Origin: Chloroflexales bacterium
Lineage (GTDB): Bacteria > Chloroflexota > Chloroflexia > Chloroflexales > Chloroflexaceae
Length of the DNA: 38,134 nt
Direction of reading: 5' to 3'
Assembly (NCBI GenBank): GCA_022360155.1
Contig: JAKSDJ010000624.1
Span: 1-38,134, forward strand
Below, piece by piece: positions 1-7,285 of this stretch (the first letter of the stretch is position 1; each line of letters opens with the position of its first letter). The notes under the pieces were generated by a model that saw nothing but the letters and a program-made list of their open reading frames with translations, did no database searches and was not told where the DNA came from. Both the position numbers and the translations under genes were made by a program.

Positions 1-666
1 AGGCTAGGGGATGTTTGCGAAATCTATTCTCCCGTTTCCGAGTCGGCCATCATCCATGCTGAAGTGGTTGGATTTCGCGATCATAGACTTTTGCTCATGC
101 CGTTCGAAAATCTGGAAGGCGTGCATCCTGGAAGCCATGTTCGTCTAAGCTCAGGATTGAGCAAGATTCCCGTAGGCGATGAAGTGCTGGGCCGCGTGTT
201 GGATGGCTTGGGAAAGCCCATCGACGGCTTGGGGCTTATCCATTATCGACAGGAGCGAAACCATTCGCGCCATGCTCCCAATCCCCTGAAACGCCGACGC
301 ATAACCGAGGCTTTCGAAACGGGCGTGAAGTCGATCGACCTGTTTTGCCCGGTAGGGATAGGACAGCGTTTAGGCATCTTTGCAGGTAGTGGTGTAGGTA
401 AATCGACAATACTCGGAATGTTGGCTCGAGGCTCCAATGCCGATGTGAACGTTATCGCTTTGGTAGGGGAACGCGGTCGCGAGCTCCGCGAGTTTATCGA
501 GAAGGATCTTGGTCCGGAAGGAATGCGAAAGTCCGTCGTAGTGGTCGCCACTTCCGACCAGTCGGCTCCGCTTCGCTTGAGAGCGGCTGATCTGGCGACT
601 TCGATCGCCGAGAATTTCAGAGAGTCCGGAAAGAATGTTCTTTTTCTGATGGATTCCGTAACGCGC
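1..666 (+). CDS. fliI: Flagellar/type III export ATPase FliI, partial fragment
   Basis: The frame is open from base 1, so the 5' end lies outside the window; the GTG at 64 is internal. The product matches the FliI/SctN ATPase that powers export through the flagellar or type III secretion apparatus on the inner face of the membrane. Visible features are the beta-barrel region (AEVVGFRDHRLLLMP), a Walker A loop GSGVGKST near base 388-411, the ERGRELREFIE segment, and ATSDQSAPLRLRA leading to the Walker B strand LFLMDS. Homology stops at LMDSVTR. The expected FAMAQREIG continuation and the whole C-terminal third are missing, and the frame continues instead as XisI. Flagella are not expected in gliding Chloroflexia, and no other flagellar gene is in the window. 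The piece is either a fragment misjoined to this contig or a truncated gene. FliI and SctN cannot be separated firmly from this fragment. Confidence 0.8.
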
Positions 667-984
667 TATCAAACAATAGTGGAACAAGTGCTCACTCGGT
701 ATTTGGAAATCACGTATACCAATGGCGACATTCATAATGAGCCCATTTTCGACCGTGCGGCGGGTCGCTATATCATTATCTCAAGTGGCTGGCAGGGCGT
801 GCGCCGAGTCCATGGATGCTTACTCCATATCAACATGCAAGACGGCAAAGTATGGATTCAACGCGATGGCACAGAGCATGGAATTGCCAATGATCTGGTC
901 GCGGCGGGTATTCCCCGTGACCATATTGTGCTCGGCTTTTACACACCTGCGGCCCGTCAACACACCGATTTTGCACCAGCGTGA
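649..984 (+). CDS. xisI: XisI family protein (fdxN element excision controlling factor)
   Basis: From the ATG at 649 this gives 111 residues, the usual full length of XisI. The signature segments are present: MDSVTRYQTIVEQVLTRY at the N-terminus, then GWQGVRRVHGCLLHI, DGKVWIQRDGTE, and IPRDHIVLGFYTPAARQH near the C-terminus. XisI was described in cyanobacteria as needed with XisH and XisF for excision of the fdxN element, and xisH/xisI pairs are widespread outside that setting. xisH normally lies immediately upstream, often overlapping xisI, and encodes a restriction-endonuclease-like fold. Here the space is taken by an in-frame FliI fragment with no xisH, and no separate ribosome binding site is visible. 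The XisI identification is firm, but its real upstream neighbour is not represented. Its cellular role here is unknown. Confidence 0.88.
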   Translation: MDSVTRYQTIVEQVLTRYLEITYTNGDIHNEPIFDRAAGRYIIISSGWQGVRRVHGCLLHINMQDGKVWIQRDGTEHGIANDLVAAGIPRDHIVLGFYTPAARQHTDFAPA

Positions 985-1192
985 GCCCGACATCAAGCAT
1001 CACAGCGACCCCAACGCCTAAACATCGACTTGTAGCGAACCCACATGTGGCGCCGACACGATCGTGGCTATGCTGAAGGTGAGAGTCGATCCGGCTGCTT
1101 TCCCAATCCGGAGGTGCGCCGCCACTAGAGCCCAGGCATTGGGGAGCTAGAAGTAATACCTTTCTAAGTATTGTGGCTAAAGGTCATCACAG

Positions 1193-1786
1193 ATGTGGAC
1201 TTCGCGTAGTGAAGAGCTGACCGCAGAACAGGGGTTGCGGTTTTTTTTCGATCTCGACACGCAGCCTGCGACCTTCGCGGATGTCCTGCACGGCTGGCAG
1301 AACGATACAATGTTTCGCTCAATGTTCAACGCCGTGTTGGCCGATGCTCCGTTCTCTGCTTTCCGCTGGGAAACGCCGCCGGTCACCGTCACCACGGTGG
1401 CCCGACCGTTCGAGTTTGTCTTGTTGGATAGCCCATGGCTGGCCCGCCCTCCCGACCCAGAAGCTTTCGCCGAGCACTTCACAAAATCACCTACAGACAG
1501 TGTCCTGGCATTCCCCAATCTCGGCGGAGACGCAATCATGATTGTGCCGTGCCCGAAAAGCGCACCGTCGGCTTATGGGTATCTCGCGGCGTTCGTTCGC
1601 GCGGCGCCCGAAGCGCAGCGCCATGCCCTATGGCAATTGCTTGGCGAGGTGATGGCGCGACGGATCGGAGCCAAACCGGTCTGGCTCAGTACCGCTGGGG
1701 GTGAGGTTGCTTGGCTGCACGTGCGGCTCGATGATCAGCCCAAGTATTACAGTTTCAGGCCGTATTGCCAGCGCCCGATTGCGTGA
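1193..1786 (+). CDS. DUF6940-like protein of unknown function
   Basis: A 197-residue soluble protein starting at ATG 1193, about ten bases after a weak AAAGG. It has no signal peptide or membrane helix. The opening MWTSRSEELTAEQG and the blocks DAPFSAFRWETPPVT, PFEFVLLDSPWLA, AFPNLGGDAIMIVPCP and the C-terminal WLHVRLDDQPKYYSF resemble a conserved bacterial family that I recognise as DUF6940, whose biochemical role is not established. The protein appears complete. It stands alone between xisI and the PEP synthase regulator, with about 200 bases before it and 120 after it, so context gives no functional clue. The family name is from memory and should be checked; that this is a real gene is much surer. 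Confidence 0.72.
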   Translation: MWTSRSEELTAEQGLRFFFDLDTQPATFADVLHGWQNDTMFRSMFNAVLADAPFSAFRWETPPVTVTTVARPFEFVLLDSPWLARPPDPEAFAEHFTKSPTDSVLAFPNLGGDAIMIVPCPKSAPSAYGYLAAFVRAAPEAQRHALWQLLGEVMARRIGAKPVWLSTAGGEVAWLHVRLDDQPKYYSFRPYCQRPIA

Positions 1787-1908
1787 ATCGATCTTTACGG
1801 CGCGTTGTCTTTTTGTTACCCCTGTCGCTGCACAAGCTGCTAGATTCAAAGCAACTAAAAAACAACTGAGCATACTGGTAAGGACGCCAGGAAAGTGATG
1901 GTGATCTT

Positions 1909-2757
1909 ATGGAACACAATGGTCAGACCATTCAAGCCATGTCGCCCATCTTTATCATTTCGGGTGGGGCAGGGGCGCTCGGCAAGCATGTTGCGCGTAT
2001 TGCGCTGTCCCAATTCCCTGCCCTGAATCCGCAGGTGAAGGTCATCCCGCAGGTACGACATGCCAAGCATCTGGCTGAGGCTGTCGCTCAGGTCGCTGCA
2101 CATAGGGGAACCATCATCCATACGATGGTTGACCCCGACTTGCGCCAGACCCTGATCGACCTAGCCCACGAACACGATCTCGTAGCGATTGATACAATTG
2201 GCGATCCACTGGCCCAAATGTCGGCGTTGTTCGAGCAAGCGCCATTAGGCCAACCAGGACTCTATCAGGGTGAGCACAATGCGTACCTAGAGCGCATCAA
2301 AGCCATCGAATACACGGTGGACCACGACGATGGGCGCAACCCCCACGAGCTGGATGAGGCCGATGTCGTACTCACTGGCGTGTCGCGAGTCGGTAAAACG
2401 CCGCTCAGTATCTATCTCTCAGTACTAGGCTGGAAGGTGGCCAACGTCCCGCTGGTCCGCGAGATTCCGCCACCGAAAGAGTTATTCGAGATCGACCGTC
2501 GGCGCGTCGTCGGTCTCATAATCGATGTAGATGTACTCGTCCAACATCGGCGCTGGCGCCAGTTTGGCTTTGTGGGAATGGGCGGCCACGCTTACACCGA
2601 TCCTGAGATGCTCTACGAAGAAGTAGACGTGGCGCGCCGAGTCTTTCGCCGCGGCGGCTTTAGCGTCATCAATGTCACCAACAAACCGATCGAGGAGAGC
2701 GCCGACGAAGTCATCGCGCAGATCAGCCGCTGGGTCGAGCACGCGGTTACAAATTAA
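1909..2757 (+). CDS. Phosphoenolpyruvate synthase / pyruvate,phosphate dikinase regulatory protein
   Basis: A 282-residue soluble protein of the kinase-pyrophosphorylase (DUF299) family. Family members switch PEP synthase or pyruvate,phosphate dikinase off by ADP-dependent phosphorylation of a threonine and on again by phosphate-dependent dephosphorylation, so they gate pyruvate-to-PEP conversion. Evidence is the P-loop GVSRVGKTP at about residues 157-165, followed by LSIYLSVLGWKVANVPLV, and the C-terminal INVTNKPIEESADEV. The N-terminal glycine-rich motif is divergent (SGGAGALGKHVA). The start is ATG 1909, with AGGAAAG about 15 bases upstream; Met11 (1939) is an alternative. An extended -10 TGCTAGATT at 1838-1846 could be the promoter, but no well-spaced -35 accompanies it. 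No ppsA or ppdK gene lies in the window, so which target enzyme it controls cannot be told. Confidence 0.86.
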   Translation: MEHNGQTIQAMSPIFIISGGAGALGKHVARIALSQFPALNPQVKVIPQVRHAKHLAEAVAQVAAHRGTIIHTMVDPDLRQTLIDLAHEHDLVAIDTIGDPLAQMSALFEQAPLGQPGLYQGEHNAYLERIKAIEYTVDHDDGRNPHELDEADVVLTGVSRVGKTPLSIYLSVLGWKVANVPLVREIPPPKELFEIDRRRVVGLIIDVDVLVQHRRWRQFGFVGMGGHAYTDPEMLYEEVDVARRVFRRGGFSVINVTNKPIEESADEVIAQISRWVEHAVTN

Positions 2758-2900
2758 TCTTGCACATGATTTACCTTCGGACTCCAAAGACCGGGGCATA
2801 CAGGAATTGTGACAATCTGGCTGGCTAACCAGGGCTTTTTCTCTCCACATAGCTGATCCCACGCCTGAACGTTGGTGTCAGGCTGGTATCACGATGTATA

Positions 2901-2927
2901 AAAGTATAAAAGCCGCCGGCTCCGGCG
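2901..2927 (-). terminator. Possible intrinsic terminator after the 3016-3723 lipoprotein gene
   Basis: Read on the minus strand, a 5-bp GC stem (CGCCG, loop GAGC, CGGCG) is followed by GCTTTTATACTTTTATA. It lies about 90 bases past the stop codon of the lipoprotein gene. The stem is short and the U-tract interrupted, so this is only a candidate. Confidence 0.3.
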
Positions 2928-3015
2928 AATCGGAGTGCCTGCCCGGCTGTTGAATCGCAACACACTGCAGTCTATGCTATATACAGGAGGCTTGTTTTCT
3001 CTTGCTTTCACTCCT

Positions 3016-3723
3016 TCATGACTCGATTACCAAACCCTTGACCACACTGTCATACGGTTCGCCTCCCAGGCAGTCGGTCCAGATCCGGAGTAAGCGTTCC
3101 TGATCCAGTGCCACAATATAGACTCCGATATCGCATGTACCAATCACCGTCGGCTGGTACAACCTGGCGGGAAGACCCGCTACGGTCGTCTCCTGGATCG
3201 TTCGCACATTGACTGCCGTGTCGCTGCGCTCCTGCTCTTGCTCAAGCCAATCATCAAGCGACCCTGCAAACGAAATAATATTGAACGAGGGACCAAATGG
3301 CAGCTCAACCACCCCTGTCGCTACGGGATAGGTGACTGCTCCGGCGGCGAGAATCGGCCAATATTGATCGCCAGGTTTAATATTCGCGTTCCATTCGGCC
3401 TGCGGAGGAATGGGGATGACCAAGCCTTGCCAGGTGACGGTTTGCCAATCGGGTCGAAGTTGACCACTGGTTGTCGAAGGCAAGGGCGTGGATGGAGAAG
3501 GCGCCGCTTCCAGAGACGGAGACGCGGTCAGCGAGGCGGCAATCGGGGAAGACGGCTCCTCCAGAGACGGAGACACGGTCGGCGCGAGAGACTCCGCGGG
3601 ATCAAAAGCGCATCCGGTCACGAGCAGGGTAAGACCAACCAGTGCGCTCAACAGCCCATGTCGGTAAAACGATTGTGAGTTCTGCCTCGATCTGCCCAGA
3701 CGTACCATGTCCATCTCTCGCAT
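3016..3723 (-). CDS. Secreted lipoprotein of unknown function
   Basis: A 235-residue protein with an N-terminal signal for lipid attachment: a basic stretch, a hydrophobic core LLSALVGLTLLV and the lipobox VTGC. A Ser/Pro/Thr/Ala-rich linker follows (about residues 42-90), with a duplicated SPSLE unit encoded by a 51-base direct repeat (copies near 3510 and 3561). The folded C-terminal domain (about 95-235) has no recognised family. It contains WQTVTWQGLVIPIPP, WLEQEQERSD, a VAGLPARLYQP segment and two cysteines (in GTCDIGVY and TDCLGG) that could form a disulphide outside the membrane. Start choice is uncertain: ATG 3723, 3714 or 3708, the last having a GAGA eight or so bases upstream. It lies just downstream of the serpin gene on the same strand, and the two may be co-transcribed. 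Function is unknown. Confidence 0.75.
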   Translation of the reverse strand: MREMDMVRLGRSRQNSQSFYRHGLLSALVGLTLLVTGCAFDPAESLAPTVSPSLEEPSSPIAASLTASPSLEAAPSPSTPLPSTTSGQLRPDWQTVTWQGLVIPIPPQAEWNANIKPGDQYWPILAAGAVTYPVATGVVELPFGPSFNIISFAGSLDDWLEQEQERSDTAVNVRTIQETTVAGLPARLYQPTVIGTCDIGVYIVALDQERLLRIWTDCLGGEPYDSVVKGLVIES

Positions 3724-3809
3724 TGCTTACATCGCTTGGGCCTGCGGGCGCTCGGCTTCTGCAGGCCCAAGCCAGTGACAATTTTGATCCAGCGCTCGCA
3801 ACAATAACG

Positions 3810-5234
3810 CTACTGCGCCGGATTCAACACATGCCCCATGAACAAGATCGCCCCCGTCTCGCGCTCGATGATGGCAAAGATGAAAGGCCGATCGACAGTC
3901 ATCTCCGCCCGCTCAAAGGCGCTATCTTCCATCGCAATACCTGTCGCGGCGGCAGCTTCCGTCCCTTGCTCATCGACAGTTATCGTTCCCTGATGCACTG
4001 CCTCACCAATAAACAAGCCCCCATTTTCCACCATGCCATTGAAGTCAGCTCCGGCATCGAATGGCAGGGGCATGCCCATCGCACTCAGCACCTCCTTGAG
4101 CTTGAGGGGCGTTTTCACATCAAAACGGGGCATCGTGAGCGTGATATCGTACTGCGCTAACTCTTCCCGAATAGCCGCAAGACCTGAAGCGCTCAATCCC
4201 TCAGCGAAGGCGCTGAAATTGCCTTCATCGGGCAGGAGCAACAACATATCGACTGTACGCCCGGCATAGGGCAGTTGCAGCGCCTGGTATCCCGCACCCG
4301 CAGCATAGGGCGCCTGTATGGAACTGCTGTTCATCAGCGCTGTGGAAGCCGTTGACCCATCCAGCAGCGTGAAGGGGCCGTCTTGTGTCGCGCTCTCCTC
4401 GAAGGGGAAAAGCCAGGCGGCATTGAAGTAGATTGCATTGACCAATACCATCCGGGTGTTAGCCGAAAGCATGCCCGCCGGCAGCAGTTCCGCGATTCGG
4501 TCGGCAGTCTGCTCCGCGACCCAGGCGTTGATCTCGTCGCGGACCGCATCCGACTGCTGCGCGAAATCAGCCACGCGCAGTCCCGATCCGTATTGCTGAG
4601 CGAGCAGTGTGAGATAATCCTCCTGGAACGGAACGCCTTGTTGACCCCACACGGCATTAGCACTGCGCAACTGAAAGCGATCTCCCTCCTCTGCTGCGCT
4701 CGTGTTCGTTGCGTCCAGACTATCCAGGTGCTGCGCCAGCGCGTTGAAGGCCGTGTGCTGGTCTTCCTGCGGCAAGAAGCGCAGCGCCTCAGTCATTTGC
4801 GCCGCAGTTTCGCCGCGCGCACCAGCGTACACCATCGAGAAGGCCTGGGCAATACTGGCGGGCGAGTAGATCAGGTTTTGCTCGCTATCTGCGGAGGTAG
4901 CCTGATACAGATCGACGGCAAAGGTGTTCAGCCCTTCGACCAGGGCGGCTACTTCCGTCGCCGTAAGCGCAGGCGGCGCACTTCGCGGCAGATCGGCCCG
5001 GACCAGGCGAACCTCTGGGGCGGATGCGTCTATTGGCAGCGCTGTCGGCGGCTGTGTCGGCGCTGACGGTGCTGTTGGCGGTGTTGTCGTTGATGTTGAC
5101 GGTGTTGTTGTCGATTGTTCGTTCATAGTAGTTTGGTTGGTCATATCGGGAGTCCCTGGCAGGGCAGCCGGTGTTGGTGAGCCACAGGCCGCGAGGAGAA
5201 CTGCGCCGAGTAGAATGCTGCTAATTCGTTTCAT
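3810..5234 (-). CDS. Serpin family protease inhibitor, lipoprotein
   Basis: A 474-residue serpin anchored as a lipoprotein. The start is ATG 5234, chosen because AAGGAG lies eight bases upstream and the signal peptide MKRISSILLGAVLLAAC begins there; the frame stays open further upstream without such support. Cys17 is the lipid attachment site. Residues about 25-75 form a Thr/Ser/Pro linker, then the serpin fold follows with NLIYSPASIAQAFSMVYAGARG, VLVNAIYFNAAW and the C-terminal PFIFAIIERETGAILFMGHV. The reactive-centre hinge GTEAAAAT (residues 424-431) has the small residues needed for loop insertion, so a trapping inhibitor mechanism is likely. The loop to the PFIF strand is one residue longer than in antitrypsin, which puts P1 at Ser or Ala. 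An elastase-like target would fit, but that is inference. It presumably protects the cell surface from extracellular proteases. Confidence 0.93.
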   Translation of the reverse strand: MKRISSILLGAVLLAACGSPTPAALPGTPDMTNQTTMNEQSTTTPSTSTTTPPTAPSAPTQPPTALPIDASAPEVRLVRADLPRSAPPALTATEVAALVEGLNTFAVDLYQATSADSEQNLIYSPASIAQAFSMVYAGARGETAAQMTEALRFLPQEDQHTAFNALAQHLDSLDATNTSAAEEGDRFQLRSANAVWGQQGVPFQEDYLTLLAQQYGSGLRVADFAQQSDAVRDEINAWVAEQTADRIAELLPAGMLSANTRMVLVNAIYFNAAWLFPFEESATQDGPFTLLDGSTASTALMNSSSIQAPYAAGAGYQALQLPYAGRTVDMLLLLPDEGNFSAFAEGLSASGLAAIREELAQYDITLTMPRFDVKTPLKLKEVLSAMGMPLPFDAGADFNGMVENGGLFIGEAVHQGTITVDEQGTEAAAATGIAMEDSAFERAEMTVDRPFIFAIIERETGAILFMGHVLNPAQ

Positions 5235-5651
5235 CGTTTTCTCCTTCGATATTCTCGTCGCGCTCGTGATATTTGAGTCGCAAAGGTTACGTCGGGATGC
5301 GGCAGCGTGTACTGCCAATCCAAAACGACACGGGTCATGTAAAGACTGGCTTCGCCGAAGAACATTCTATGCATGGGGTACACACAGCGGCGACACGGGC
5401 CGCGCCTGGTGAGGAGGACAATTGGCCAGCGATGCATCGTCTTTTCTCCATCCTACGCGCTCGCCATGCAGACAGGGGCGTGGTTTCGCGCAATGCGGTG
5501 CTTGATAACAAGACGACTCAGCGCGCCAGGAAGTTCCCGGGAACGGATATGGAACTAGCAAAGTTTCGTCGGCGCAGATGAAGAAGTGATTATGACAAAC
5601 CAGATCGTACAAGTGTTAGGAGAATAACGCTATACAAGGGCTTTTTGTCGT
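5235..5651. other. Intergenic region between divergent serpin and FGE-like genes
   Basis: About 490 bases separate the two divergently read start codons. Frames of up to about 100 codons exist here, but their proteins are basic, without recognisable domains and without ribosome binding sites, so none is called. The right-hand end carries the FGE-like gene promoter. No clear promoter was found for the serpin gene; an AT-rich patch with CAAATATC on the minus strand near 5265 is the best candidate. Confidence 0.5.
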
Positions 5652-5680
5652 TTGCCGTTGCGCTACGGCGATGCTATACT
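5652..5680 (+). promoter_or_regulatory. Housekeeping-type promoter of the FGE-like gene
   Basis: A -35 box TTGCCG (5652-5657) and a -10 box TATACT (5675-5680) are 17 bases apart, and the -10 is extended by TGC. The start codon is 46 bases downstream. Spacing and sequence fit a sigma-70 type promoter. Confidence 0.65.
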
Positions 5681-5725
5681 TCTCTGGTCGACTGCTCTTT
5701 CTCCCCTCAATACGTAGGATTAACG

Positions 5726-6733
5726 ATGAGCTTCCGGGACTTGCAAATACGCGATTGGGAGCAGTTCAGCGAAACCCAAGCACGCGCCTATATCAACGAA
5801 TTAGCCGCCGCGCTTCCCCAAGCTGTGCGTGTGGCGGGTTTGTCCAACTGCACTTATGCTGGGCGGACACAACGGATTGCGCATTTCGTGTATGACAAAG
5901 CCTTGTTTGCACTCATCCCTGGTTGTCAAGTTCAGCTTGGCCACGACGTCAGCCGCTTCCAACCATCCATCGCCCAACTCGAGTCCTATCAGGCAAGCGC
6001 CAATGAGTACGCCATCGATGCCGACATTTACACATTCGTTGATCAGATGACATGCTCTCCGCGAATGGTCACCCTCACGCCCTTCTTGCTGGAAACCCAA
6101 CCGCGCGAGATCGGATTAGAAGCCATCTCCCCAGACGATCCGACGATTCGCCAGATCATCGAGCAATACGCGAGTAGCGTCGTAGAGCTTTACAAACAGT
6201 ATCGCGTACGATGCAACCCGGATGGAACGATCGAGGCATGGCGTATCGTGAGCAAAAGCCACGAAGACATCGTGCGAGATCTCGCAGCAGATGGCCTCCG
6301 TTTGCCCAACATCGATGAGTGGGAGTACGCCTGCGGCAGCGGGTCGCCAACCCTGTTTCGCTGGGGTGATGCATGCCCTTGTGATCGCTACCCGACGGAT
6401 AACACGGCGGATGAAGTATGGCGCAAGCGCGAATGGGTGCGTTCAGGCGGCAATATTCCATTTACACAGGATTCACCGGATTGGGATCTGCATCTACGAC
6501 CCAACCTGTTCGGACTGTCGATTGCGCAAAACCCATATCATTGGGAAGTTGTGGCCGAGCCATCTGTGATGTGCGGCGGGGATGGCGGCATCAATATCTG
6601 CGGGGGCGCCGGCTTCTTCCTGGGTTGGCTCCCTTTATCCACGGCGTACTGGAACGACAGCATCCACGAATGGCTGGACGAAGAGCCTGATCTGAGCAAT
6701 AGTTTCATGCGTCGGGTTATCCCTATACCTTAA
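5726..6733 (+). CDS. Formylglycine-generating-enzyme-like protein (SUMF1/EgtB fold)
   Basis: A 335-residue soluble protein. The start is ATG 5726, with TAGGA six bases upstream; the in-frame codon at 5645 lies before the promoter and is rejected. The segment GLRLPNIDEWEYACGSGSP (about residues 194-212), followed by LFRWGDACP, closely resembles the RLPTEAEWEYAARGG hallmark of the FGE-sulfatase fold, and NLFGLSIAQNPYHWEVV and the C-terminal SFMRRVIPI also fit. The N-terminal 190 residues are not recognised. True FGE oxidises a sulfatase cysteine with a copper site of two cysteines; the C-terminal ICGGAGF places one cysteine near there, but a second is not evident. No sulfatase or ergothioneine gene is nearby. 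Enzyme activity is therefore uncertain, and a binding role for the fold is equally possible. Confidence 0.72.
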   Translation: MSFRDLQIRDWEQFSETQARAYINELAAALPQAVRVAGLSNCTYAGRTQRIAHFVYDKALFALIPGCQVQLGHDVSRFQPSIAQLESYQASANEYAIDADIYTFVDQMTCSPRMVTLTPFLLETQPREIGLEAISPDDPTIRQIIEQYASSVVELYKQYRVRCNPDGTIEAWRIVSKSHEDIVRDLAADGLRLPNIDEWEYACGSGSPTLFRWGDACPCDRYPTDNTADEVWRKREWVRSGGNIPFTQDSPDWDLHLRPNLFGLSIAQNPYHWEVVAEPSVMCGGDGGINICGGAGFFLGWLPLSTAYWNDSIHEWLDEEPDLSNSFMRRVIPIP

Positions 6734-6762
6734 ACAGGATAACCCCAAAACGGCGAGCACAC

Positions 6763-7206
6763 TCAGTCCTCATCGCAGCGCATCACTAGTAACCGGACGC
6801 CCTGGCGAAAGATCCCCAGCAGAATGTTCCCGATGACATAGATACGCCCAAGGGTGGCGGGTAGCGCGCGGGGTTCGACGCGGCGAAAACCGAAACGCTG
6901 ATAAAAGCCTTCCATCCGATCGGCGCAAGTCAGGTAGAGCGGCGCCGTGGTTCGCGCCTGAATGGACCGAACGAGCATCGCCCCAATGCCGGCGCCTTGC
7001 CGAGATGGAACAACGGCGAGGGAGGCCAGCTCGTAGACGCCGTCGCGATGCAGTTTGATCTGCACAGTTCCGATGATGTCCCCCGCCTCCTCAGCTACAA
7101 AAAAGCGAGACCAATGCAGACTCATAGGGTTGATCCGAGCCGCGCGCACAATCCGCACGATCGTTGCCTGATCATCGGGCATGGCTGGGCGAATAGCGAT
7201 GGGCAT
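6763..7206 (-). CDS. GNAT family N-acetyltransferase
   Basis: A 147-residue single-domain acetyltransferase. The core is visible: the strand FVAEEAGDIIGTVQI, then LASLAVVPSRQGAGIGAMLV (about residues 61-80) with the acetyl-CoA pyrophosphate loop QGAGIG, then APLYLTCADRMEGFYQRFGF matching the C-terminal GNAT motif. Such enzymes transfer an acetyl group from acetyl-CoA to an amine; the substrate cannot be read from the sequence. It converges on the FGE-like gene (29 bases between stop codons) and lies downstream of the DUF1624 gene on the same strand, though a possible promoter of its own lies just upstream. Confidence 0.88.
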   Translation of the reverse strand: MPIAIRPAMPDDQATIVRIVRAARINPMSLHWSRFFVAEEAGDIIGTVQIKLHRDGVYELASLAVVPSRQGAGIGAMLVRSIQARTTAPLYLTCADRMEGFYQRFGFRRVEPRALPATLGRIYVIGNILLGIFRQGVRLLVMRCDED

Positions 7207-7221
7207 GAACGAGGCAGATCC

Positions 7222-7254
7222 ATTCTAGCAGCGCTGAAAAAAACATTATGTCAA
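7222..7254 (-). promoter_or_regulatory. Possible extended -10 promoter for the GNAT gene
   Basis: On the minus strand an extended -10 TGCTAGAAT (7222-7230) lies 15 bases before the start codon. A perfect TTGACA (7249-7254) is 21 bases further up, longer than the usual spacing. The -10 might work alone; the short leader is a weakness. Confidence 0.35.
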
Positions 7255-7285
7255 TAAAAACTCAACAACTGATCAGGCCGCAAGC

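Noticed and set aside
4383-5066. Long open frame (227 codons) on the plus strand
   Set aside because: It lies antisense within the serpin gene, has an Arg/Cys-rich composition and no recognisable domain or ribosome binding site.
5273-5581. Open frame of 102 codons between the serpin and FGE-like genes
   Set aside because: Basic composition, no ribosome binding site, no domain; likely chance.
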